Source: Loripinus fragilis (lineage: Eukaryota > Mollusca > Bivalvia > Lucinida > Lucinidae). From it: a stretch of DNA of 64,000 nucleotides. Positions 10,107 through 19,490 of the stretch are shown here, one piece after another. Both the position numbers and the translations under genes were made by a program. The notes beneath the pieces were generated by a model. That model did no database searches. It was given only the letters and a program-made list of their open reading frames with translations, and was not told the DNA's origin. Location: the NCBI GenBank assembly GCA_964019695.1, contig OZ026524.1:64363066-64427065 (forward strand), given 5' to 3'. Position 1 is the stretch's first letter, and each line of letters starts with the position of its first letter.

Positions 10107-10372
10107 GTCCCATTCAGCCACAGAGGAAAAAAATCCCACTCGTCCACTTGTTTTTTTAGGGAGACTCATTTTCATTCTGTCACCACACAAACACAAGCTG
10201 TGGTGACAATCTACTACCACTGCATCATATTTCTCTTTCCATTTATTAGCTATAGTATGTGTAATGGCTAATTTGCTTCTAAACTGATAGAAAATGCTTT
10301 AATTTTGGGCTATAACTCCCTATCTGACTGTCACTTCTCCCTAATTTTCCTGTCAGGGCCCAGCTTGAACCC
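10107..10372 (-). repeat. Interspersed repeat, inverted copy of 46133-46380
   Basis: The stretch contains CTCATTTTCATTCTGTCACC, GTGGTGACAATCTACTACCA, CTGCATCATAT and CTTCTCCCTAATTTTCCTG. The reverse complement of each occurs in the same order at 46133-46380. It is non-coding and MITE-like, located 55 bp after the exon 3 donor. Confidence 0.65.
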
Positions 10373-10790
10373 TGGGGTGTGGAAATAGCAAAATTTGATA
10401 CTTGTCCAGGGACAAGTGAATGGTCATAATTTATTGTCCAAAGAAAACTACTTGTCCAAAAGAAAAGATATCTTAGTTTAGCCATTTCTGTGCTGTAGCA
10501 TCATATATAAGCTCTTTTGAAACAGTATGAAAACAGATACATACTCTATTGAAAGCAGTGTAGATCCAGATCAGAAGCCAGCTGATCAGGATCTACACTG
10601 CTTTCCATACAACATGTGAGTTCATAAAAATAAGTCTTAACATGAAGTACATTTATAATTGTATTACCTTTCTGTTTTTACTTGTCCCAGGGCAAGTAAA
10701 TTGAAATTTCTTACTTGTCCTGAATGAACTGGGACCAGGTCAGACAAGTCTGGCATAGTATTTCCACACACCTGAATTTTATGAATACTT
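10373..10790. mobile_element. MITE with TGGAAATA ends and a nested hairpin
   Basis: The left end GGTGTGGAAATAGCAAAATT and the right end AGTATTTCCACACACCTG are inverted. ACTTGTCC and GGACAAGT motifs repeat inside. A perfect-looking hairpin AGTGTAGATCCAGATCAGA/CTGATCAGGATCTACACT sits at about 10556-10606. Confidence 0.6.
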
Positions 10791-10799
10791 TGGAAACCT

Positions 10800-11570
10800 C
10801 AGAATGGGTGAATGGGAGTCAGAGAGGCTCTTGATAACTCATTATTCAGGCGCATAGCTAGGCCTCTACTGATGAGGATTCACACTCCTACTTAGGGGGT
10901 CGGGTCATGCTCCCCCACAAAATTGTGATAAAACGGTGCAACCTGGTGCAGTCTGAGCATTTTGAGGTGTGCGATTAACTACCTAAAAATCAAGAATTTT
11001 AAGAATAATATTAAGATCAACAAAACAAATATTTTCGCCATATTTTTTTCTGATACCATTCTAAACATAGCAACAATATTCAGTCTAAATTGCAATATCC
11101 GTCCCAAGCTGTCAGAACACAGGAGAGGCATGGTCAATATTGAAAATATATTTTACTTTTCAAAGAGACCATTAATCAATCATGTACGCTTATGTTGGAC
11201 AGAAAACAAAACAGCAGAATAATTATTTCCCAAACTTCACTTGGCATACAGACAAGTTTGTTTAACGTTTGCTTGATGAGTTTGAAAACAGTTTGAGGTT
11301 GCCTTAAAGTATTTTTATTGCGAAGAGGTATTACAATGATTGTATATAATGAAAAACTGCAAGAAATACTATTCTGTGGGAATAACAGTCGATAGCCATA
11401 TTTGTGAATCTTGACTGATTTTTTTTGTCAAAATCATGTGGATTTATCTGCATACTCACGTAGGCATAGGTAGCTACGCACCTGTTATTGAGGGAAACGC
11501 TATCTTATCTGAAGTGGAGGTTTTACTTTTGCTTTTTACTTTGCTTTTATGTATAAATGTATAATTTAGT
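10800..11570. other. Intron sequence with no recognised feature
   Basis: AT-rich and without a convincing frame. An 86-codon open frame at 10962-11222 has no recognisable motif and no splice support. Confidence 0.4.
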
Positions 11571-11572
11571 AT

Positions 11573-11818
11573 ATGAGCCTCAACGTGAGAAAACCTGTCT
11601 TCGGGGGGGTTTCTGACAAAACGACACTCAAACCAGTCTGCTCAGCTTCAGAGACTAGCTAGAAAATTGAAATTTTACCAGTATCAAGATTGGATATGCT
11701 ACTTTCCAATAAGTGAATGACAAAGGAGCTGATCAGACTGCATGGATGCGCAGGCTGGTCTGCAGCTTTGTTGCTAGCAAATCCCCGAAGACAGGTTTTT
11801 TCATGTCATGGCCCATAT
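11573..11818. mobile_element. MITE with GAGAAAACCTGTCTT ends
   Basis: The left end CTCAACGTGAGAAAACCTGT and the right end GACAGGTTTTTTCATGTCAT are inverted. Internal GATCAGACTGCATGGATGCG and CAGGCTGGTCTGCAGC recur at 30234, 33864 and 34968. It is non-coding. Confidence 0.7.
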
Positions 11819-11869
11819 ATCAACTCATAGAATGTGCTTATTTAGTTTTTGGTTTGTAAATATTTCCAG

Positions 11870-11925
11870 GTGAGCAGTTCCGACTCTGACAGTGATAGAA
11901 GTAGAAATAGAAGCCATAAGAAAGG
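11870..11925 (+). CDS. ZC3H13: ZC3H13-like, window exon 4 (56-nt microexon, starts GTGAGC)
   Basis: Acceptor TAAATATTTCCAG, donor AAAGG|GTAGGT. It reads VSSSDSDSDRSRNRSHKK, a Ser/Asp then RS-type stretch, entered in phase 0 and left in phase 2. The exon's own first six bases, GTGAGC, form a consensus 5' splice site next to the acceptor AG, the arrangement of a recursive splice site. Skipping the 56-nt exon would shift the frame. A SINE insertion has duplicated the donor region, as at exon 2. Confidence 0.82.
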
Positions 11926-11933
11926 GTAGGTAT

Positions 11934-12129
11934 TTGTTTTATTTGATTCTTTTAGTCCCATCAACAATCTTTCAGTTATAAAGGGACAGGTCTTCCTGGG
12001 TTGTACCAGTACTAAGCTACGATTAATGTTCTTCCTCAAGGACACAACGCAGTGTCGCCGGGTGAGGCTCGAACCCACGGCCCTTCTGTCTTGAGTCAAG
12101 CACTCTACCACTGAGCCACTGCACTCCCT
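11934..12129 (-). mobile_element. SINE family B inserted at the exon 4 donor
   Basis: A minus-strand copy with the full tRNA-like head (CAGTGGCTCAGTGGTAGAG, GGGTTCGAGCCTC). The flanking 13-mers are AAAGGGTAGGTAT at 11921-11933 and AAAGGGAAGGTAT at 12130-12142. They differ at one base, which is the T of the donor GT. The duplication therefore spans the exon 4 splice junction, and the outer copy has lost its primary GT. Confidence 0.9.
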
Positions 12130-12146
12130 AAAGGGAAGGTATCTAC

Positions 12147-13232
12147 AAGGTTCACACAGGCTTGAAAAGTACTTGATACAGGTCAACCTCGCTATGTCAA
12201 ACTTGCTTATCTCGAATACACGGCATATGTCATAGTGATCATCCATTCCTGAGTATTTCCCCTATATTGCTTTGTATTTCAAACCTGTTTATGTCGAATT
12301 TGGTTATCACGAAATCTCGGCTACATCGAAGTGGTTTTTCACGCCCGAAAAGTAGTTTTCGGCTTCTTTACCACTACTTGTGTCGAAGTAAATTTTGTGC
12401 TGGTCAAAAAATTAAACAATATGAATGTCAAACAAAGTAATTAACCTTCAGACATCGAACAATAGCCTTTAATTCAGTCCAGTATAATCCATTGTTGTGG
12501 GTAATCGCCAATTAGTTATAGCGTGGAGGCGGCCATTGTTCATTGTTCAGCTGTTTGTGTATAAATAATTGCATCGATTGACCTTGACAGAGCATAACAA
12601 CCCAGGCGTGCTTGATTTGAACATCAGAAAATTATCAGTTAGATATGTTCGACAGTCTTTACTTATACAACTTGGTTTGGTTTTTATGTTTGCTTACTCT
12701 ATTGATTTTTTTTTCGGAAATTTCAATAATTAAAGCCTGTTTTCACCATTTCCCTATTCATTACCAGTAATTTAAAAAAATCAACGTTTCGGCAATATTG
12801 TTTATCCCTCGCCAAGGCTGTGGCGTTATGGCAGTCCACAATGCCATTAAAGTGGAAATAAAACAAACTAAAATGAATTTCTTTTGTTTTTATTTCAATC
12901 CGGTTTTCAGTAGGAACAGTTTGACTACACATATACTGCAAAAGTATGTCTTGGAGAAATTGAACATGTACATCATATTTGGGTGACATCACATTTTGCT
13001 TATGTCATTTTTGTGCATAATGCTGCACCAAATAAAGGCACCATAGTTTTACACTGATTCTCTAAAATTTATTTCTTTAGTAATGGACTCTAGCATTTTA
13101 GAAGTAGAATTTTAATGTGTAAACCAGTATTTTTCATAAGTTTTCAGTCTTTGAAAACAGTAAGAAAGTCTTTTAGAAGTCCTTGAAAAGTCCTTGAATT
13201 TTACACGAACTTGCTGGTATGAAGCATGAACT
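12147..13232. mobile_element. CTTGAAAAGT-family MITE interrupted by a pogo-like fragment
   Basis: The outer element starts GGTTCACACAGGCTTGAAAA and resumes at about 13022 with GCTGCACCAAATAAAGGCAC. It runs through CTTGAAAAGTCCTTGAATTT to CTTGCTGGTATGAAG. The uninterrupted family member is 59343-59758. The inserted part begins TACAGGTCAACCTCGCTATG with repeated TCGAA motifs, like pogo/Tigger ends, but I could not find its matching right end. No transposase frame is visible. Confidence 0.6.
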
Positions 13233-13928
13233 AGGTATTGCCTCACATTCTTTTCCATAGGTCTAAATAAAGAACAAATTGTCAGAGTGTAATATAGGGG
13301 TTCCCACAAGCTCTGGAAATCAAGGAAATGGAAAATCACCAAAAAAAGTTCCATGTATGGAGAAATCATGGAATTTTAAAAAAAAACTTGAATAATCATG
13401 GAAAAATCATGGAATTTTGTGAAATAATTTGACGAAACCACTTGTGTGTCTGACAGCTAGTTTTCTGGCTACTGGTGTTTTCAAGTTTTAATTATTTCAA
13501 AATGCATGCAGGGTCCACAAGCATGCTTGTTTAAATACATTACTGATGCTGCATTCCACATTTATGCTCAGTGTGGTGAAGATGCCCCTAAAAGGTGAGG
13601 TTTGAGGCCATGCATTAAATAGTCATGGAAATTATACACTGACCCAAATTGAAACTTTACACTTTATTTCTTTGAATAACTGTTTTGTTAGTATACATGT
13701 CATTGCAAGATTTATGCATGCTTATCGAGACGTCGTTGCAGATAACGATTCTGCAATTTCTATTCAAATCCCAGGTCTATTCAAGTCTCAACGCCTGAAA
13801 AAGGTGTTCCTTACTTTGCACGTGCCGAGGAACAGGTGGCTCATTGACAGCTTTAAAACCGACAAGAAAACATTTGCCGTGAGTACTGGTAATAAAAATA
13901 ATTTATTGTTTTAAAATGCTTCCATTTA

Positions 13929-14182
13929 GTGACGGCAAGTCTTTCAAAAGATCAAAGAAACCAAGTTATTGACATGGTTAAGGCGGGGTCTATGGTAAAT
14001 TATATCGCACATCATTTTGGCTGCTCTAGAAAGACTATTCATTATCTTATGAACCGGTACAACAAAACTGAGTATGTCAGAGTTTGTGCAAGACCTAGTC
14101 GCGCATGTGTGACAATGTTACATTTCTTTTAGCGTTAACACGTTAATTCACCCATGTAATCATTTTAAACGGCAACCATTAT
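13929..14182 (+). pseudogene. Tc1-like transposase, N-terminal part
   Basis: The frame reads TASLSKDQRNQVIDMVKAGS, then MVNYIAHHFGCSRKTIHYL, then MNRYNKTEYVRVCARPSRAC. This is the paired-like helix-turn-helix DNA-binding region of Tc1 transposases, with the RTI-type recognition helix and the RPxR linker. Stops follow, although traces (a TATI tetrapeptide at about 14171-14182) continue until the LINE begins. The catalytic core with the first Asp is missing. The C-terminal part is at 17683-17960. Confidence 0.82.
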
Positions 14183-17100
14183 TGCTCATCCTGGGTATGA
14201 CGTTAAACTGCATCCCCCACCTCTGGGTTAAGAGGCTGCCACAGCCTGGGTGGCAGAGCTAGATGGCAGCCATCTACACACCGATGGTTTGGCATCCTAG
14301 CTTTTGTGGCTTGGCGGACGACTCTGTATAAGAACAACGGCAAGGCACACTGCCCGAGTGAGGGAACGGCGGAATCTCAGAGGCCGTCAAAGATCTGAGT
14401 TGGGATGTCAGCTAGGACAGGCGATCCCAGAAAAACCTTAGTTCCAAAAACAATCATGGCAGAATCAACAAATGAAGTCACGTTAGGCGATGCTGGCAGA
14501 AACCAGATTTCTGTCAGTGGTGTCTCCGGCTTGGCCCCCTCTCAGGTGTGGGGGGCAGGGTCGGGCCATTGCGGCAAATCCAGCAAGCATCTGAGAAATT
14601 TCAGGGTGGGCACTCTTAATGTGAACACTCTAAAAGGGAGGGTCTGCGAGGTGGTGGAAACACTATCTCGTAGAAAAGTAGACCTTTGTTGTGTCCAAGA
14701 GACCAGATACCGGGGTGGTCATTGCCGTATAATAACGGGCAAAGACTCAAGGTACAAACTGTTCTGGTCTGGAAACAACAAGGGTACTGCTGGTGTTGGA
14801 GTGTTTGTGGCGGAGAAGTGGATAGAGAAGGTATTTGAGGTCAAGCGAGTCTCCGACCGGATCATCCTGGTGAAGATCATAGTCGGTCAGCGGGTGCTTT
14901 GTCTTCTGTCTGTCTATGCCCCACAGTGTGGTCTCAGTGATTCTGTAAAGGATCTATTCTACGACCAACTTAGGGCCGTGACTGCAATGATCCCAGCATC
15001 GGAATTCCTCATCCCATGTGGTGATTGGAATGGCCATGTAGGCAGTACAGGCTCCGGTTACAAAGAAGTTCATGGAGGCTATGGGTATGGCAAGCCAGAC
15101 CCTGATAGTGAGGGTGAGAGGATCCTGGAATATGCACTAGCATATGACCTGTTCCTCGGTAACACATGTTTCAAGAAACGTGACAGTCACCTCATCACAT
15201 ACAGGTCCGGTAATACAGCAACCCAGATAGACTTCATGTTATTTCGAAAGAGCCTGCGCAAACTTGTTATGGATGTGAAGGTGATTCCTGGAGAGGAGGT
15301 TGCTCTGCAGCATCAGCTCCTTGTGTGCGACATGATGATTGATATGCCGCCCCAAATCAAGCGCAAATTCACCCCACGTCCAAAAGTGTGGAAGCTCAGA
15401 GATCCTCAAACCTGTAGCCGATTCCAGGAAGTCTTCAAGGCACATGTGCCCGCTGTGGAAACTGAAGCGGCTACTACTACTGAGGAAATCTGGGCGAAAC
15501 TCAAGACAGGTTTGCTGAAGACAACAGAGGAGGTGTGCGGCACAACAAAGCCCCACCGATGGCGACGTGAAACTTGGTGGTGGAATAAGGAAGTAGATGA
15601 TGCCATCACAGCCAAGCGCCAAGCTTTCAAAGCATGGAAGGCTGGCAAATGCACACGAGCATCATATAACACTGCCAAGCGCATCTCCAGACGTGTGGTG
15701 CACCATGCACGCCACGAAGCAGACAAGGTGGTCTATGAGGGCATTGACCACAAGTCGTCTGATATCTTCCGCCTTGCCAACCAGATGAGGAAAGAGAATG
15801 TTGATGTTGTAGGCGACAAGCCAGTGAAGAATGACTCTGGGGAAATGTCAATGAGCGAGGAGGCAAAGCAGAATGCATGGGCTGAACATTATGAAAGGCT
15901 TCTCAACGTTGAATTTGATTGGGACCCTGATCACCTGTCCAATGAACCTCCCTTAGAAGGCCCGCCTATCCCAATCACTATTGACATGGTGAAGAAGGCC
16001 ATCTCAAAGATGAAGTCGGGCAAAGCTGCAGGTCCATCAGGCATAGTGGTGGAGATGATCAAGGCAGCAGGTGATACAGGGGCCACCATGATCCGAGATC
16101 TTGCTACTGCGATTATCCGTGACGGCAAGGTCCCAACTGACTGGGAGGAAAGTTTCATTGTCTGCCTTTACAAGGGCAAGGGTGATGCTTTGGATAGAGG
16201 CAACTATCAAGGCCTCAAGCTGACTGAGCAGGCCATGAAGATCCTAGAGAGGATTGTCGATGGTCTCATAAGACAGGTGGTGTCTATTGATGACTCCCAG
16301 TTTGGCTTTGTCCCAGGAAGAGGCACTACAGATGCAATCTTTGTGGTCCGGCAGCTGCAGGAGAAATACCTAGCAGTGAACAAGAGGCTTTATATGGCCT
16401 TCGTGGACCTAGAGAAAGCATTTGACCGTGTCCCTCGGAAGGTTATCTGGTGGGCCCTGAGAAAGCTAGGCGTTGAGGAATGGATTGTGCGGTTAGTCCA
16501 GGGAATGTACGCTAATGCACGAAGCAGGGTTCGTGTTGGCGAGGGTTTCAGCAAAGAGTTTGAGGTGAAGGTCGGGGTCCATCAGGGATCCGTACTCAGT
16601 CCCTTGCTCTTCATCATTGTGCTGGAGGCCTTGTCACTTGAGTTTCGGGCTGGTGTTCCCTGGGAGGACCTATATGCAGATGATCTTGTCATCATTGCTG
16701 ACTCCCTAGAGGCTCTTGATATGGAAAGAAGCCATGGAGAAGAAGGGATTGAGGGTGAATGCAGGAAAGACAAAAGTCATGATCTGTGGTACAGGCCTGG
16801 ACCTCTTGCAGAGTTCAGGCGAATACCCATGCGCTGTCTGTCGTACAGGAGTAGGCAACAACAGCATCTACTGCAATGGCTGCAAACTTTGGGTGCATAA
16901 GAAATGCAGTGGGCTACAAAGACTGACACCAAATCCTGATTATAGGTGTGCACGGTGCATGGGAAATGCTCGCCCTATTGACGGCAGACCACAGAGTGAA
17001 GTCCAGGTCGGACCTGATAAGCTTGAGGTGGTAGCTTCCTTCTGCTACCTAGGTGACATGCTTTCTGCGGGTGGAGGCTGTGAAATGGCGGTCACTACTC

Positions 17101-17672
17101 GTGTGAAAACCGCCTGGAAGAAGTTCAGGGAGCTACTACCAGTTCTCACATCCTGCCACCTCTCTTACAAGACCCGTGGCCATGTGTACAGATCTTGCGT
17201 GCGGAGCGCCATGCACCATGCCAGTGAAACTTGGCCACTTACCAAGACGAACCTGCAGCGCTTGCAACGCAATGATAGGGCCATGATCAGACAGATCTGC
17301 AGTATCAAGCCAGAGGATGTGGCCAGGGTAAGGTCAAGCGAGCTACTGGCAAAGCTTCAGCTTGAGGACCTCGACCTCATTTTGAGAGAGAGAAGGCTTC
17401 GCTGGTTTGGACATGTGGCGCGTTCCAGTGGTGCAATCAGAACAGCATATGATATGCAGATTGACGGCAAGCGGGGGGCAGGGAGGCCCAAGCAAACATG
17501 GAAGAAACTGACAGAGAAAGACTGCCGTGAGTGGAAGCTCACTACAGTTGACCCTCTGGAGATCAGGTGTGAGATCTGCTATGCGTGCAGCTAGCCAGTT
17601 ACCTGGAAAGGGGCCCACTGATGTGGATGATGCCCCTGCACCTGCACGTTAATAAAAAATCCGATTATGATG
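14183..17672 (+). mobile_element. RTE-type LINE, nearly full length
   Basis: The element includes a 5' leader, one long reading frame with endonuclease and reverse transcriptase, a zinc-finger region and a C-terminal part. It ends in a short ATTATGATGATGAT run, the kind of microsatellite 3' tail seen in RTE elements instead of poly(A). It lies inside the Tc1 transposase gene. About 130 codons of that gene are absent at the insertion point. Related fragments lie at 35992-36352 (minus) and 49962-50612 (plus). The exact 5' end is uncertain by tens of bases. Confidence 0.85.
14405..17594 (+). pseudogene. RTE endonuclease-reverse transcriptase with PHD-like finger, one frameshift
   Basis: Frame 1 (14405-16720) has an APE endonuclease: RVGTLNVNTL, VQETR, CGDWNGHVG and a QIDFML end. 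It also has a reverse transcriptase: GKAAGPSGI, SQFGFVPGRGTTDAIF, YMAFVDLEKAFDRVP, HQGSVLSPLLF and the catalytic YADD. About 14 bases between two GAGG repeats are missing just after YADD, compared with the 49962 copy, so the rest lies in another frame (from 16716). That part has NAGKTKVM, a Cys/His finger C-x2-C-x10-C-x2-C-x4-H-x2-C-x13-C-x2-C, then a LRWFGHVAR region common to RTE C termini. Apart from the deletion, both frames are open. Confidence 0.88.
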
Positions 17673-17682
17673 ATGATATGAT

Positions 17683-17960
17683 TTACATGGTTAATGCACA
17701 AAAGATAATTAGTTATTTCATGCAAAATAACGGACCTGGCATTTTCAAGCATGATAATGCAAGGCCTCACACAACACGTAAATAACCTCATAATTCCATG
17801 CTAAAAATAATGTCAACCTTTTGCCTTGGCCTGCTTCATCCCGGGCCATGAGCCCCATAGACCACATATAGGATGAATTGGGTGGGAGGGTCAGGTCCAA
17901 TCGCCAAATGGATGCATTAAATGACTCCAATATGCACCTCTGTTAGCATTACATGCATAT
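17683..17960 (+). pseudogene. Tc1-like transposase, C-terminal part
   Basis: VNAQKIISYFMQNNGPGIFK is followed by HDNARPHTTRK, the motif holding the second catalytic Asp of Tc1 transposases. After a frame change, MSPIDH and DELGGRVRS correspond to the SPDLNPIEH..WDELGRRV block, with a stop inside. The sequence continues the transposase interrupted at 14182. Confidence 0.82.
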
Positions 17961-18394
17961 CCCTAATGTGCTCATACAACGTTACGTAAATTCATGAGGC
18001 GACATATTCTACTAAGCATTCGTAAAAATGGAGGTCACACTGGTTACTGATGATCTTTTTAACATCACGCAGTCAGTAATTTCTTGTTTCCAAAATCTGT
18101 GTGACTGTTTTAATTGTTTTTAGAAATTTTCATTTTGACCCCTCTGATCTGAATTATTCATAAAAATTATGCAATTTATGATTTTCATCAAATAATTTTT
18201 TTTCAGAGACATCGATAAGGCATTGAAGATTCGATGACCGAAAAAATTAACCCAGAAAATAAATTTTCATCAAAATATATACTTTTGAATACTGTGTAAA
18301 GTTTTCATTTTTGGTCAGTGTATTCAATTTATTGATCTTGGAAAATCATGGAAAAATCGTGGAATTGTGTTTTTGAATTTCTGTGGGAACCCTG

Positions 18395-18530
18395 TTTTGA
18401 GTACCCACAACATAAATTGTTTATTTTTAATTAAACACTTTTGTCTAACAGTGAAGGCTCAGGCGAGTCTGCGCAAATGCTGTGCACATAAACCAACGTT
18501 TAGAGATAGATGATATAGATTGAACCAGAA
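18395..18530. repeat. Family H MITE fragment and short filler
   Basis: TTTTGAGTACCCACAACATA is the right half of family H without its hairpin. It abuts the end of the 13299-18394 element. The rest is unassigned. Confidence 0.45.
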
Positions 18531-18539
18531 AGACGAATC

Positions 18540-18752
18540 CATTAGTTAGGCCTTTAGTTAAGTGCTTAATAGAAAAATAAATTTCTTATTTCTCATTTAA
18601 AACATGTTGTGGGTACTCAAAGAACCATCTCAAGGAGATGGTTTTATGAAAGAATCGTCTCAATGAAATGGTTCTTTTGATGCTGAAAATTATGGGTAAG
18701 AAAATATTTATAATAATAATTGTACCCTGAAAATTTTTGTTTATCTAAACCT
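18540..18752 (+). mobile_element. Hairpin MITE copy 3 (family H), two hairpin arms sets
   Basis: GAACCATCTCA and GGAGATGGTTT pair with each other although both differ from the family consensus, a compensatory A-T for G-C change. A second, damaged hairpin GAATCGTCTCA/TGAAATGGTTC follows. Confidence 0.75.
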
Positions 18753-19077
18753 ATGATTAATAGTGCATAAAGAGTCACCTAGCATAATTCCTATGACTTG
18801 ATATGATTCTCCTCATGAGAATTTTGGGAAGGTCATTCCTCAGCCAAAAGGTAAAAAAGTTTCAAAAATGCTCTTATTTAGAGGCTGTAAATTTGACAAT
18901 TCTTGTTTGGAATCAGGCCAGCTTGAGAGGTTGTATACCTCGCATATATGCAGGGGACATGCAACACCTGAAAAAAAAATTCGGAATGTTCAACTTCTTT
19001 TGAATTTTTCACATAAAATTTGTTTGAATGGATGTGGTCATATATGAGCTAGTGCACAATGTGAAGATTGTACACAG

Positions 19078-19264
19078 GTTTAGATAAACAAAAAAATTTC
19101 AGCATAAACTTGTAAAGATTTTTTTACCAATAACTTTAAGCATATGTTTTGGGTGCTCAAAAGAACAGTCTCATTGAGACAGTCCTTTTGAGTACCCACA
19201 ACATATGTTTTGTTTGAGAAATAAAAACATTATTTTTCTGGTAAGCACTCTTAACTAAAGGCCT
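19078..19264 (-). mobile_element. Hairpin MITE copy 4 (family H)
   Basis: Reverse orientation. It starts GGTTTAGATAAACAAAA and ends CTCTTAACTAAAGGCCTG. Its hairpin GAACAGTCTCA/TGAGACAGTCC has mismatches. It sits 65 bp upstream of window exon 5. Confidence 0.8.
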
Positions 19265-19329
19265 GTTGTATTTGGCATTTGTTAACAGCTAACAGCATAT
19301 AAACCCTGGATGGATATTCTTTTTTACAG

Positions 19330-19401
19330 GAAGAAGAAAAAGAAAAGAAAAATATCTAAGTCTCCCAGTAAAAGATCTCCCAGTCCAGGTGCAATAGACA
19401 G
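19330..19401 (+). CDS. ZC3H13: ZC3H13-like, window exon 5: Lys/Ser-Pro block
   Basis: Acceptor CTTTTTTACAG, donor ACAG|GTAAG. It reads GKKKKKRKISKSPSKRSPSP followed by GAIDR, a basic nuclear-localisation-like run followed by SP repeats. The vertebrate protein has a KSPKRKSSPKSS-type block at this place. It enters and leaves in phase 2. Confidence 0.85.
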
Positions 19402-19490
19402 GTAAGAAAACAAGCTGCTTCAGTAGTTTTCACTGCTTTCTCATTACAGTAGCATAATATTTTTGCACACCGGATGAGGATATCTGATAT

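Larger units (their letters stand above)
13637..18320 (+). mobile_element. Tc1/mariner element with TA target sites, disrupted
   Basis: The terminal inverted repeats are CACTGACCCAAATTGAAAC on the left and, as the complement of the right end, CACTGACCAAAAATGAAAAC. TA lies outside each (13635-13636 and 18321-18322). The element carries the two ends of a transposase gene separated by an RTE LINE. It is degenerate and can no longer move on its own. Confidence 0.88.
13299..18394. mobile_element. GGGTTCCCACA MITE, outermost of three nested elements
   Basis: The left end AGGGGTTCCCACAAGCT (13297 onward) and the right end TTCTGTGGGAACCCTG are inverted. Both sides carry ATCATGGAAAAATCATGGAA or a close variant, at about 13395 and 18350. 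The MITE itself is only a few hundred bases. The remainder is a Tc1/mariner element carrying an RTE LINE. Confidence 0.75.
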
